A stretch of DNA of 64,000 bases, taken from NCBI GenBank assembly GCA_002989075.1, contig PSQN01000005.1, forward strand, positions 1 to 64,000. The letters are read 5' to 3'. This document shows positions 12,151-22,933 of the stretch, piece by piece; position 1 is the stretch's first letter; each line of letters opens with the position of its first letter. The stretch is from Arthonia radiata. Its lineage: Eukaryota > Ascomycota > Arthoniomycetes > Arthoniales > Arthoniaceae. The notes beneath the pieces are model-generated. The model searched no databases, had not been told where the DNA came from, and worked only from the letters and a program-made list of their open reading frames with translations. The position numbers were made by a program, and so were the translations under genes.

Positions 12151-14129
12151 TCAGCAAGATGTTTCGCCGCTCTGTGGATCTTTAGAACCCACTTTGGCAA
12201 CGAGAACAGAGTCTGCATAGCCGCTGTCTTTTCGCGCAGGTTCGCCTTTGTCCAACATCCCGGACTCCAACCCAGAGGCCCCGGTGATAGTTGCGCCGAT
12301 CCAGCCATGCTCCGTTACTTGCTCACGGTTCATGGTGTAAGCACGAATGAGGAACGCAGCCAGAAACGCACTGCCAGCAATGCCACACTGGAAAGCCCAA
12401 ACCGACTTCAGAGACTCTGCAAAGACGCTCTTGATCTGCGCCTTCATTGAAGAGTCTGATAGGGTCTTGACAAATTCAACCACAGCCGTCGCATCTTGCG
12501 CATATTGACCCACAGTCTGATCCAACTCTGGCGAAGCTCGGACGAGCTCTTTGAACCGATTCTGGAAAAGCGCGCCTCCGATGACAACTCCCATCGTCTG
12601 GCCAAACGATCGGAAGAACGGCACCATGCCAGCCGTGGTAGAAATGAACTTGTCTGGCGCTGCAGCAATGTTGGCGGTTGCCAATCCAGGGAATACAATC
12701 CCAAGACCCGCTGAGGGTATGAGAGTGTAGAGCACCCACTGCGCGGTCGTGGTGTTGGCGTCGAGCATGTAGCAAAGGCCACTGCCGAGGATGACGAGCG
12801 GCCAGCCAACGAAATGTGTCCAGCGATAGGCCTGGCGGCGCTTTGTGATAATCGAGGCCACAATGGACACTGGAACCACCGTCAAAGTGAGTGGAAAGAT
12901 TGCAACGCCAGCGTGCGTTGGTCCGAACTGCTTGACACCCTCGAAAAACAGCGGCATATAATACAAGCCCAAATACATGCATTTTCTGAACTCCAAATGT
13001 CAGCACAGTACATTCTGAACAGCATTGTCATTGGAGTTCCTAGGGGCTTTTGTTCTTTACAACCGCCACCGAACGGGCTCTTTATTGGGCCACACGATAC
13101 CACAGAAGCCAAAGCATGAACGCTGTGGACTTACCCGTGAATAAAAGTAATCCAGAAGGTCGCGCATGCTGTCCTGGTCTTGAAAATGTCCACAGGAATG
13201 ACAGTGCTCAAACCCTTGCGCGCGACGTAGAGTTCGTATAACACAAAGCAGGCTAAGCCAGCAGCACCGACGCAGAGTGGTACGAGTGTGCGAAAAGATG
13301 TCCATGGGTACATCACGCCTCCCCATGTGAGACCGAGGAGCAAAGATGTGAGGGACCCAATAAACAGAAAGGATCCGATGTAGTCAATCCGCTTCAACTT
13401 TTCGATCGCGCCCTCGTTACGCTGGTGGAGATTGAGGAAGAAGAACACCATAGCAGCGCCAATGGCTGTAACATGTCAGTACACTTCAGGAAAGCAAATA
13501 ACAAACACAGACCTGTGGGTGGGAGCGGTGACAAGAATAGCCATCGCCAGCTCGACTTTTCTATAATCGCGCCTCCAATGACAGGTCCCACAACGCTTCC
13601 AAGCGCCCACGCAGACGTAACGAAGATGATGTATTTAGGACGCTCGCTCAGGGGCACAAGATCAGTAATAACCACCTCGCTGAGGCACATGACGCCACCA
13701 CCGCCCAGACCTTGGATCGCGCGGCCAGTAAGCAGCTGCGGAAACGCGTGGGCAGATCCGCAGACAGTACTGCCCACCATGAAGAGGAAGGCTCCCGCCA
13801 GAAGAGCAGCACGTCGCCCAAAGGCATCAGACACGGAGATCCAAATAGGTTGAAAAACAGTGTTGACGAGGAGGAAAGCAGCACCGACCCAAAACGCGTC
13901 GATGGCGGTTCCGTGGAGGGCGTGTGCGATTGTCTGCAATCTGTCAGCGTTTTCCATCAGTCTTGGGCACCAGAACAGTACTCACGGGAAGCGCGACAGA
14001 GATGCATGTTGCGTCGTACGCCGCAGACAGGTTGAGTATGGTCAAGGAGAGTAAAGCAAGCTTAAACTTGATACCTCTGTCGCGCGTATTGGCGCGCGCG
14101 TCAATTCGCGTATTGCTGTTCGAGATCAT
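12151..14129 (-). CDS. MFS drug:H+ antiporter (DHA2/14-TM type)
   Basis: Predicted complement(join(12151..12985, 13135..13465, 13513..13933, 13986..14129)), 576 aa. Plasma-membrane major facilitator, probably exporting toxic compounds or metabolites by proton antiport. TM1 starts near residue 25 (LALLSLTILNLSAAYD). The loop SDAFGRRAALLAG is the MFS signature between TM2 and TM3. The stretch GSVVGPVIGGAI followed by SSWRWLF is typical of DHA2 members, and about 14 hydrophobic segments can be counted. Intron phases agree at every junction; the exon 2 donor is the weaker GTCTGT. A soluble tail of about 50 residues ends the protein. Transcribed divergently from NOB1. The substrate cannot be told, and no biosynthetic genes adjoin it. 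Confidence 0.88.
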
Positions 14130-15151
14130 GACCGCAGACAGGGGGGCTCGATGAGCTCATCTGGCGTTTTCAGGTTTCTGCAACGCGTGTAGATAATTGT
14201 TTGAAAAGGTTGACTTGGTTAGGTGAGTGATTAGTATGAATTTGGTCGTGTCACTGCATTAGATGTTACGTGCAAGAAATGTTGATGGTAGAAAACTTTG
14301 TTGAGCCAACAGGTCCAATGTGCAAGGTAAAGGTGCTGAGGAAGTGAAACGATGAAATTAAAGTCGTAGACGTGAGGAACCAGCACAGAACCCGCCTGCG
14401 GATCTGCTCCTCTCAAGTCCTACTTTTTGCGAAGTGTTTAAAATACTACGGAAATCAAGCGGGTCGCATGAAGACCGAGAAATCAGGCCAGCATTGAAGT
14501 CGGCAAAGAGTCACTTGGATTCCACTCAGGCCAGCCAGCCCGAGCATTGCGCAAGCTGACCCCTGCGGGAACGAGCGAGCCATGGGAAGTGGATCGTATC
14601 TGGCACAGCTTCGGGCTTATTCCTTTTGCGTTTCGGAAAGTGGGAGGCGCGCTTTGAGATGGTTCAATGAATGGCATCACACCCGGTAGACACTTGCTAT
14701 TTCGACGCAGACCTCGTAACCTTGGCGCCGTAAAAAAGCGACGCTCACCCAGTAGGGATGTCTCACTCGCGACTATCAGCGTATGCATCATTCGCACGTG
14801 TATCAGCAAGCAAGTTCTGGGAAGGCTTCGCATCCTCTCCGCCTGAGGGAAGTGGGGGATTTTTCGTGGCACAAGGCGGATCGTTGAAGAACCTCACTCA
14901 GAGGAAGAGGACAGATCAGCGAACAGTGTCTCAGATGTGTAACAAGTTGAGGGTGTCGGGCCGCCTTGCGGCTGTGTCTTCGCCGTGTGAATGCTTGCAG
15001 CGTTTGGTGGGGAGAAGAGATGGAAAGAGGATAGGACGCGAGCCGTCGCGGCCTTGGATCTTGGTAGAAATGGAGGCCAAAGAGCTAATCTTCTTCAAGC
15101 TTTAGCGCCGTCTTCATTGACGATCCCACGTGCTGCGGTCACTGAAAATAA
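14130..15151. promoter_or_regulatory. Divergent promoter region, MFS transporter / NOB1
   Basis: About 1 kb separating the start of the minus-strand transporter from the NOB1 start, so both promoters lie here. Open frames of 115-130 codons exist on both strands (14483-14872 minus, 14758-15105 plus), but they overlap each other, lack domains and look accidental. No specific regulatory site is claimed. Confidence 0.5.
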
Positions 15152-16669
15152 ATGACGATGGTGACTGGAGCAATCAATCCTCCCTTGTGGAACAGAGGAA
15201 CCGCTAAGGCGACGCTCAAGATGACTCAGCGGGAGACGAAGACATTCAACATCCTCGTCCTCGATACCGGCCCCATCATCTTGAACACGCCGCCAGTATC
15301 CACCCTCATCAAGAAGGCCCACAAGCTCTTCACGTTACCGTCCGTCTTAGCAGAGATACGTGATGAACAGACGCGGTCACGAGTGGAAGTGACTCTGAGG
15401 CCATTTCTGCAAATCCGAGATCCACGACCAGGAAGTATCAAGCATGTGAGCGATTTCGCGCGACGGACTGGTGATCATGCCGTGCTCAGCGGAACCGACA
15501 TTAGGGTGGCGGCATTGGCGTATGAGCTCGAGTGCGAGGAGACTGACGCGACATTACCCGCTCAGAAGCCAGTGGAGCAGATGGTGCAAAATCCTACCTC
15601 GACGCGTGCGCCAACTTCGGACCCGCACGGCGTTCCGCTCCAGCCCAGCAGGAACAGTCCTGAAGCGAGCAATGGATCTGCGGAAAATATTGTATCTCAG
15701 ACGCCAATCGGACATCTCCATGTGAATTCAAACGGCCCACACGACGGTGGTCGTGTGGGTTATGCAGATGCACTGAGATCTCAAGCTCCACCCAGTGCCC
15801 CAGCAAGCTCGCATGCCTCTGCATCCACGCAAACGGCAGCTACAATCGGCGAGTCTCAGTCAAGCGCGACGGCTCGGCGAAAATCAGATGGTCTCGGTGT
15901 CAGCCTCGGCGAGCTCACGCTGAACGAATCCGAAGGCCTACCAGCAAAATTTCAGCAAAATGCCGAGCCATCCAACTCAAGCGACACCCCGTCAGACGAC
16001 TCACACACAGAAGAGTCCGATGACGAGGGCTGGATCACTCCAAATAACCTTAACAGGCAGATTTCCAGGGGTAGCGCACCACCCTCAACAGCGGAGTCCA
16101 CAAGCGCAGAGCCACTCCGGGTTGCCACTCTGACTACTGATTTCGCCCTCCAAAATGTCATGCTCCAGATGAAACTCAATATACTCTCTACATCAACCCT
16201 GCAACGAATTCAGCATCTCCGCACTACTATCCTCCGCTGTCATGGCTGCTTCAATCTTGTCAAAGATACATCGAAGCAATTCTGCTCCCGCTGTGGCCAG
16301 CCAACGTTTACGCGAGTGTCCGCAACCATCGATAGCTCCGGTAAGATGCAGGTGCATCTGAAAAAGAATTGGCAGTGGAATCATCGTGGAGCAAGATATT
16401 CAATACCAAAGCCAGTGACCGGAACTGCAAGCGGACGAAACGTGAAAGGTGGCGGGAAGGGCGGGTGGGGAAACGACCTGATATTGACAGAGGATCAAAA
16501 AGAATATGTCAAGGCTATTGCAGGAGGGCGGCGAAAGAAAGAACGGGATCTTATGGACCAGGATGTGCTGCCTAGTATTCTAAGTGGTGATCGAGGCGGC
16601 GGTGGGGCGGAAAGGCCGACAATAGGAGCTGGAAAGAATGTCAATACGAAGAGGAGAGGTAAGAGGTAG
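15152..16669 (+). CDS. NOB1: 20S pre-rRNA D-site endonuclease Nob1
   Basis: Intronless, 505 aa. Nob1 cuts the 3' end of 18S rRNA in cytoplasmic pre-40S particles. The N-terminal PIN domain shows LVLDTGPII and the acidic region around EIRDEQTR. The middle is a long low-complexity linker (about residues 135-325) of Ser/Pro/Gln. The C-terminal zinc ribbon is CHGC, twelve residues, then CSRC (about residues 364-384), followed by the conserved NWQWNHRGARYSIPKP and a lysine/arginine-rich end. Length is a little above the yeast protein (459 aa) because of the linker. The start could be the ATG at 15152 or the one at 15221 (MTQRETK), which is closer to the PIN domain as in relatives. Convergent with the GST gene, with 79 bp between stops. 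Confidence 0.95.
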   Translation: MTMVTGAINPPLWNRGTAKATLKMTQRETKTFNILVLDTGPIILNTPPVSTLIKKAHKLFTLPSVLAEIRDEQTRSRVEVTLRPFLQIRDPRPGSIKHVSDFARRTGDHAVLSGTDIRVAALAYELECEETDATLPAQKPVEQMVQNPTSTRAPTSDPHGVPLQPSRNSPEASNGSAENIVSQTPIGHLHVNSNGPHDGGRVGYADALRSQAPPSAPASSHASASTQTAATIGESQSSATARRKSDGLGVSLGELTLNESEGLPAKFQQNAEPSNSSDTPSDDSHTEESDDEGWITPNNLNRQISRGSAPPSTAESTSAEPLRVATLTTDFALQNVMLQMKLNILSTSTLQRIQHLRTTILRCHGCFNLVKDTSKQFCSRCGQPTFTRVSATIDSSGKMQVHLKKNWQWNHRGARYSIPKPVTGTASGRNVKGGGKGGWGNDLILTEDQKEYVKAIAGGRRKKERDLMDQDVLPSILSGDRGGGGAERPTIGAGKNVNTKRRGKR

Positions 16670-16748
16670 CAGAAGACGAGCAACAAGCAATTCGCAACAA
16701 CAGCTTCGTTTACAACGCTCGCTGTGTGGCTATGTTTACAGCAGGTAC

Positions 16749-17585
16749 TCATGGGACACCCTTGCCAGCTCTCGTCGCCTTCGCCAGTTCACTCTGCGCT
16801 TTGTCATCCGCATATCGCTTGTAGATGGGCAGATAGTGCTCCTTCTCGCTCATGATACCGGTGATGCTCTTGCGATCTTCTACAGCACTCACCCACTTCC
16901 GCCAGCGATCCCAGATCTGCTCATCTAGCCCTCTTTGGCCTTTGTCGGGAACACCACTACCATGCTTATAATGGTCAAAGACCCAGATCCGCATTGCCCA
17001 TGGCGCAGCGACGAAATCGATCAAGGTCGGCTCCGCGCCCATGAAAAATGGCCCTGTAGAATCCATCTCCTTTGCAAATGTCTTGAAATGGTCGTGCAGC
17101 TCTTCGCGCTTCTCTTTGAGCCCCACGTCATTAAATGATGGCTTCTCGGGCTGGTGTTGCAAGAAGCGATGGTACGCGGGTATGATCCTGCTACCAAAGA
17201 AGTCGATCCAGATGCGCATGCGCGCCCTCTGATATAGATCTTTGGGTAAGAGGCTCTTCCCATGATCTGGGTACGCTTCTTCGAGGAGCTCGAGGATAAC
17301 ATTACTTTCGAACAAAGGTTTGCCTTCGAACTCAAGGGTCGGCACCAGACCGCGGGGATTGAGCTTCAGCAGCGACTCAGGCTTGTGGTACGGGTTGACT
17401 TCGATGTACTGATAGGGGATTTGCTTCTCTTCGAGTACGGACCAGACTCGCTGTACGAAAGGACAGAACCAGCCCGAGTAGAGCTTCAGCGGTTGTTCGG
17501 CTTGATGCGTGGCGACCACGTCCGCTGCTGGGCCAGTGGCGGTAGGGTGCAGGTCGGCATCCGGATGGGCTTTGTTGGTTGCCAT
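16749..17585 (-). CDS. Omega-class glutathione S-transferase
   Basis: Intronless, 278 aa. Cytosolic glutathione transferase of omega type, which uses a catalytic cysteine for thiol transfer, dehydroascorbate reduction or deglutathionylation. The thioredoxin-fold domain (about residues 33-110) has the active site GWFCPFVQR with Cys41, the cis-Pro region GLVPTLEF and the glutathione gamma-Glu contact site FESNVILELLEE. The helical C-terminal domain (about 120-260) carries MRIWIDFF and the FMGAEPTLIDFVAAPW element. An N-terminal extension of about 30 residues precedes the domain and does not look like a strong targeting signal. Divergent from the secreted-protein gene at 18625. Confidence 0.92.
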   Translation of the reverse strand: MATNKAHPDADLHPTATGPAADVVATHQAEQPLKLYSGWFCPFVQRVWSVLEEKQIPYQYIEVNPYHKPESLLKLNPRGLVPTLEFEGKPLFESNVILELLEEAYPDHGKSLLPKDLYQRARMRIWIDFFGSRIIPAYHRFLQHQPEKPSFNDVGLKEKREELHDHFKTFAKEMDSTGPFFMGAEPTLIDFVAAPWAMRIWVFDHYKHGSGVPDKGQRGLDEQIWDRWRKWVSAVEDRKSITGIMSEKEHYLPIYKRYADDKAQSELAKATRAGKGVP

Positions 17586-18624
17586 TGCTTCCTTGGGATC
17601 GTGCGGAATCTAGTCAATCAGCTGCTTACGTGACATTAAGACGCACCGGCGGACTACGGAGGAACAAGACGACGAAACACGACGACGGGATGTGAAGCAA
17701 GCTCCAGGATATTTAGCTGTGATGCAATCAACGATTCATCCAGCTTCGAAGACCGTAATTGACTAGCCTTTCCCTACGAATTCAAACCTGTAGGTATTCT
17801 ACCTTACTTGGACGCTTGAAAGCTTGCGCCCACTTCGTCAGGGATCCCCTTTGGCCATGCTCTGCAGGGACAGCATTAATGACAGACTGGAAATCGCTAT
17901 TGATACGAGAGCACAGACAGTCAGATGAGCGCTAACGGAAGCTAAATAGACTAACCTCGACGACGCTGACGGGAACATTCAAGAACAGAAAAAGACTATA
18001 ATTCTTTGCTTAAACCAGTGAAGGGACCTAACTGGAGAGCATGCTAAGATGTTTCGAGATGTCAAACCATTATACACGCCTGGTAACATTAATCTTGGAA
18101 AGCCACTCACTTGGGTTAGTTCTCCGGAGATCTAATTCAAATCAGGGCGGTCTAAGACCACGCACAGCAATTCAAAGATGTCCGTCCTCTGAATTCGCAC
18201 CAACCAACTTTGTCGGGTTAGATGGCCTCCACCGCCATAAGCCTGTTTGGCGAAACCAGTGCTTATGCATCTACGAGCCCCACCCCCGGCCACGCCTAGT
18301 TGCTAGTCGGAAAGTCATTTCCAGTCAATGCTCCATTAATAGATCGACCTGCATGCGAGCACCACGCGAAGGATTCTACCACGCGGTCTTGATTGCATAG
18401 CAGGGGCTCCATTGGAATGTGATACTCCACAGGCACATTCCAGGTCTGGCTGAGTTGGACAGGCTTCGCTTAGCAGATGTACATAAACTAGACTCGGGCC
18501 ATCGCTAATTTTCTTTCGCTCAAGCTACTGTTCCATCGGGTGGTCACGCCGACGAAAGCAACAAAGCTCACAAAATTATACGCATTCGCTCATCCTCAAC
18601 CCACCGACCGGTCACCCAATCACC
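17586..18624. promoter_or_regulatory. Divergent promoter region, GST / secreted protein
   Basis: About 1 kb that must hold the promoters of the minus-strand GST and the plus-strand gene at 18625. I see no coding signal with splice support and no recognisable RNA gene. Confidence 0.5.
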
Positions 18625-19452
18625 ATGCTTAGCAGTCTCTTTACGCTCCTGGCTCTGTGCAGCCTTGCGCAAACTGCGCCCACGCCTGATGCTGCGCTGA
18701 AAATCCGACAAGATCCAGACTCATTACCCGGATACGCCAATATTGCTTATTCAGGCACTGTACGTGTGATCATCATCCTAGCTTGCACCCATGCTCCAGC
18801 AACCGGAATCTGGCGGCGTGGAAGCTGACAACACACCCAGTTTGAGGATGTTGCGAATGCTACTGAGCTTGCAACCTATCAAGGCGCAACATGGAGCGGT
18901 TTTCAGACCATTACGCTGAGGGATGGTATCATTCCACACAATTGTCCATACTTCGGACCAGACCGTGAGTAGTTTCCATTTCTCGGCTATCTCAAGCAGA
19001 GGCTCGGGCTACGCGCAAATCGCTGAGGCTGATATGGTCCTGTTGTAGGAAATACTCGTTGTCACTACGCATATGCTGCTCGCTCGCGCGTCAAGAAAGC
19101 AGCCAATGCGCCCACGATCTCCGCCGCAACGCCTGCAACGCTCATCAAACTCAAGGGCTTCTCATGGGCAGTCGGCCCTCAGGCTTACTTTGGCCGCGGC
19201 GGCAACCTGACCGTAACTGGGTACTTTGCCAAGAAGAATGGCAACCTAGTGAACTCAGGTGTAACAACAGCTTTCTTCTATGCAGCAGCACAGAATGTGG
19301 GTGGCAGCGGCGCCGGAATGGGTGAAGTCACACTGCCAGCGAACTTTGGCGTCTTTAATGCCTACAAGTTCAACATTACTAGCGACTACGCCGCTGACGA
19401 GCCGTACTTGTTGCTGGATGATGTGAGTCTGGTGGCATACACCTCGACTTGA
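18625..19452 (+). CDS. Secreted protein, possible beta-sandwich (CBM-like) fold
   Basis: Predicted join(18625..18759, 18841..18964, 19049..19452), 220 aa. The first 17 residues (LFTLLALCSLAQTA) form a signal peptide with cleavage near QTA/PTP. The mature protein has two cysteines (HNCPYF, TRCHYA) that flank intron 2 and may form a disulfide. The C-terminus PYLLLDDVSLVAY resembles the last strand of galactose-binding-like beta-sandwich modules, and the repeated alternation of hydrophobic residues fits an all-beta domain. Intron 1 is GTACGT to CCCAG and intron 2 GTGAGT to TGTAG; phases agree. No enzymatic motif is seen. Extracellular location is well supported; function is unknown. Confidence 0.75.
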
Positions 19453-19661
19453 CCTGGGAGCGAGAGAAAGCGCCGTCACTATCTGTCCAGACGTTGCTAG
19501 AGATACGACAGAGTCGGCGAGTCAGAGGTCGGAATGATGGTTTTTGTGGCCAGTTGGGCTCCTACACACTCTCTTCTTGCTTTTCATCACCGAGTACGCA
19601 AACATCTCGCCAGTTGGTGTAGGGTCAGAGCCAGGGCTTGTATTGCTTTATGCTCTTGCAA

Positions 19662-20045
19662 TCACAATAGTCCTTTCCGTGCGAGATCAACCTTTCTTTG
19701 CATCTCCCCCTCTTTGAACCCTCCCTTGCTTGCACATATCGCGCTGCCCTCACTGAGCTCGACCTTGTCTTCAATGTCCGGGAACGCGCACGGACAATGA
19801 TGGGGAAAGTGGACGCAAGCCAAGGTATCAGGACAGAGGTATTTGTCGCATGGCATCGAAAAGTATTGGTTGCGATAGTGGCCTGAGTCCGAAGGCGCAT
19901 TGCTTTGCTGTTGTTGCTGCTGCTGCTGGAAACCACCGCCGCCGCCGCCTCCGAAAAATTGCTCGAAGAGGTTTGCCTGTGTTGCGCTTGCGAAGAGCGT
20001 GAGGAAGGCAAGGAGAGTTTGGCTGATCGCGGTCGATTTTCGCAT
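19662..20045 (-). CDS. LCL2: Long chronological lifespan protein 2 (Lcl2)
   Basis: Intronless, 127 aa from the ATG at 20045; an upstream in-frame ATG at 20078 would add 11 residues ahead of the signal peptide. Lcl2 is a small secretory-pathway protein linked in yeast to ER-associated degradation and chronological ageing. Residues 1-24 are a signal peptide ([15 protein letters not shown]). A poly-Gly run and a poly-Gln run follow (about residues 29-47), encoded by GCC-type and CTG-type microsatellites on the plus strand at about 19903-19955. The conserved core then reads [19 protein letters not shown] and [11 protein letters not shown], ending in ARKGLL, all hallmarks of the family. The homopolymer runs should make the length variable between strains. 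Confidence 0.95.
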   Translation of the reverse strand: MRKSTAISQTLLAFLTLFASATQANLFEQFFGGGGGGGFQQQQQQQQSNAPSDSGHYRNQYFSMPCDKYLCPDTLACVHFPHHCPCAFPDIEDKVELSEGSAICASKGGFKEGEMQRKVDLARKGLL

Positions 20046-20373
20046 TGTGACTGTAGAGAATCCGGGGTCGGATGACAACGATCTTGGAGTGTCCGGCGCG
20101 ATTGTCAGTTCACTCGAACGCTGGGGAATTCAGATGGTGGTTTAACCTCACTGTGAAGCAGGGGGAAGGTGAGACTGTAGGAATGAAGCGTTTATGACCG
20201 AACAAGTCTTGGCACTGTTACTTCGGAAAAATATATTTCCCCGCCAGACCATTTTTGGGTCCGCACGTCTGCAACCTTCAATGAGCCAGCCTCTTATTGA
20301 TACCTTTACCTTGCAGCTTGCACTCCAAAAGGTCAACTATCGCAACATCTACCAAGCCCCATTCATCACAGCA
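20046..20373. promoter_or_regulatory. Divergent promoter region, LCL2 / NOP10
   Basis: A 328-bp gap between the starts of the minus-strand LCL2 and the plus-strand NOP10, presumably a shared bidirectional promoter. No particular site is claimed. Confidence 0.5.
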
Positions 20374-20628
20374 ATGTATCTTAGTGAGTAGATCCCGCGT
20401 CCGATTTCGTGCCCTCTCTCTCGCTCATGACTGGTCACAGTGTATTCGATCGATGCCGACACCGGCAAGCGCGTCTATACAACGAAGAAGCAAACTCCAG
20501 ATGGTCAGCCTACAGTCTCCGCGCATCCCGCTCGGTTCTCTCCCGACGACAAGATGAGCCAGGAGAGGGTACTACTCAAAAGACGCTATGGATTGTTACC
20601 AATGCAGCAGGAAAAGGCTCGGAAATGA
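20374..20628 (+). CDS. NOP10: H/ACA snoRNP subunit Nop10
   Basis: Predicted join(20374..20383, 20441..20628), 65 aa. Nop10 is a core protein of H/ACA ribonucleoproteins (with Cbf5, Gar1 and Nhp2) and guides pseudouridylation in the nucleolus. The first coding exon is only 10 nt; joining it across a 57-nt intron (GTGAGT to TCACAG) restores the family start [14 protein letters not shown]. The rest shows the diagnostic [12 protein letters not shown] and [10 protein letters not shown]. Length is slightly above the yeast protein (58 aa) through a short C-terminal extension ending QQEKARK. Without the 10-nt exon the gene would be called too short or missed. Confidence 0.95.
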
Positions 20629-20933
20629 GGCTTAGAGAGAAAATGAGGAAGGAATCCTTTCGGTTGAACGTTAGTAAGGAGTCTAGGTGCAGGGATACTG
20701 AGCACGAACGAGGTGTATTCATGGTTCCAGACCTCGAGAAACGCCGAGACAATAGCCAAGAGCAACTTTGACATTGGTGGGTTCTATGGAGGGAAATTAC
20801 CGTCGGATGCCGAAGCAATTGTGGAAATCAGGCAGCGGCGCAGAGCGGTTTCATTTGCACCAGATGCAATAGTCACAAGACCCAGACCTTCTCTTAAACC
20901 TGACGCTTTTTCAGCCACGTTCGTTGAAGATCG
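20629..20933. other. Convergent 3' region, NOP10 / membrane protein
   Basis: About 305 bp between the NOP10 stop and the stop of the minus-strand membrane protein. It presumably holds both 3' UTRs; no gene is seen. Confidence 0.5.
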
Positions 20934-22933
20934 TTATGGTAGACCTCCTTCAATTCGTTCTGCAGGCTTTTGCGAGTTCCATGCCATTGATTGTGTTGGC
21001 TCTTTTACGTTCACGATGTAGGCACCGTTATTGATCCCAATCACTTCCAATTCTGGTACATCGCTGAGACTGCTAGAGATGCTCAAGTTACTGGGCTGTC
21101 GCTTTACTAGCTGGCCGGCCGGGCGAGAAGACATTGTTGTCCTGAATGATGCATCCAAGCTCGACTTCTTGAGGATGCTACGTGGCGGTGCAGATGACTT
21201 CGAATTGGCGCTCCAACTCCGTCCATGGGCAGGAAGCAGCGGTGCCAAGGTTGCATCACTATTGGAACTTGCCCTCCTAACTAGAGCGCTCCTGTAGAGG
21301 TTCTTCTCACGGCTGACTACTCGCGGTGTTTTGGGGCGCACTCGTAGTGACGGTGGGTCGAACCTCTTCTCAGGGTCAGGTGTAAGTCTGCCAGAGCTGG
21401 GTAGGTGGGGCAAAGGTGGTACTGGTGGAACACCATCTTCAGGTAGCTGGGGCAGTGGTGTCATCGGACATGGGCCCGACGCGCGTTGGGATGACATGCT
21501 TGACTGGGCTGATGACCATCTTATGGATGGTCTTGTGGAAACCGGCCGCTCTTGGCTTGGCTCGCGGAGATAATTGAGCTGCCCTGGACTTGGTCGCAGC
21601 ACTGATTTGGGTGGTGGCTTAGGTGGTGTCGAAGAAGATACAGAGCTTGTTGACATACTGCACCACGAGCGAAGCGAGCTCATTGAACACATTGGTTTGA
21701 GACCAGACGCCGTTGTCGAATATGTTGTCGGGATCGGCAAAGGTTTGTCGAGGTTTGGAGGTGGTGGAGGGTGACTAATCATGCGAAAACGTGGCTGCTT
21801 GCGAAGATGCTGGCCTGGCTGCGAGTACAGATGTGGCGAAGTCTTCGCAAGGGTTGTCAAGGTACTTGTACTGCTGTTCGCGCTCCCTGTTCCTGACGAA
21901 TACGCCATAGGTAGGACTGACGGCCTCGCGTCTCTTGTCCCAGGGCCGAAAGGCGTGCGACGTCCCAGCCGCCTCACGTGCGTCGCCATCGTCGTAATAC
22001 CGAAGATGAGTCCAGATATGCTGCCGATGCCGTTAGTTGAACAGCGAACACGGTAACCAATGGAACCCTTGAAATTACTAACATCACAAGTGCGGCCATC
22101 ACTGATCTCGCTCTTCCAAAAGTGCGATACTTTCGCGGCCTGGCATAGACCTTGTCTGACCAAACAGCCCCATCCAACCCCACGCCAAAACCGAGAACGA
22201 CCATGGAAGCAATGAAGAACATGCCCATCAATGATGATGTTACAGTGTGTATTGTCTTCACCATAGGACGCTGCTTCTGTAGTCTGGGATCACGAATGCC
22301 TCTATTCTGACTCGAATACAGTAGCGTCACCAAAGCCATGGAAAAGGCTGCCAATGATGCGGAACCCTGGTCGTGCATATTCAGTCAGTTTACGTCATAT
22401 GTTAAACATCCTTTACTAAAGGCTAAGGTGTTGTTGAGATGGCTTACACCGCATAAGAAGAGAATGTCGTTCACGACATACGGATCGGGGTTTAGAGAAC
22501 GGATGAACAGAGCGCTGAAGGCCGTTATGCAGATTGATAGACCCATCGTGGTGAGAGTATACGAGGCCTTGTAGAGGTTGATTCTGTGCTCGTGAGAGAT
22601 ATCTCGAGGTCCAGCCATACCAAGCGAGCTTCCGAACAACCCGCCAGGTGCATAGAACGTGATGATTAGCGAAAGAGTACAAACCTTGTGAAATCAGAAT
22701 ATTGAAGCGAGCGCCAGCGCAAACAAATTGAAAGGGTTCGCCCGCCGCCATACACATATTGCTGGGGCTGAACCCAGATTTTTCGACGGAAAGAGGCATG
22801 TAATTGATTTTCGCGTTGTGGTATGAAAAGGTGTTTTTGAGGAATGAGGTGGACGCGCTCGCGTTACGTTCCCCTTGCTATCTAAACTCCTTGAGCACGA
22901 GCCGTTGATGATCTTCAGACACAATCCTCCCAT
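20934..22933 (-). CDS. Multi-pass membrane protein with Pro/Ser-rich cytosolic tail
   Basis: Predicted complement(join(20934..22020, 22083..22366, 22448..22684, 22754..22933)), 595 aa. Family not recognised. Five hydrophobic segments can be seen: TLSLIITFYAPGGLFG, LTTMGLSICITAFSALFI, LAAFSMALVTLLY, LMGMFFIASMVVLGFGVGL and VMAALVIISGLIFGITTM; the last spans the exon 3/4 junction. The remaining 360 residues are low-complexity, with proline clusters ([23 protein letters not shown]) that look like SH3 ligands, and many Ser/Arg sites suited to phosphorylation. Introns have good donors and acceptors (one with an ACTAAC branch site) and phases agree. Exon 1 is less certain because several starts are possible. 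A plausible role is a plasma-membrane scaffold, but that is inference. Confidence 0.65.

Noticed and set aside
14483-14872. 129-codon minus-strand frame between the MFS transporter and NOB1
   Set aside because: Overlaps an equally long plus-strand frame, lacks any domain and lies in a region expected to be a divergent promoter.
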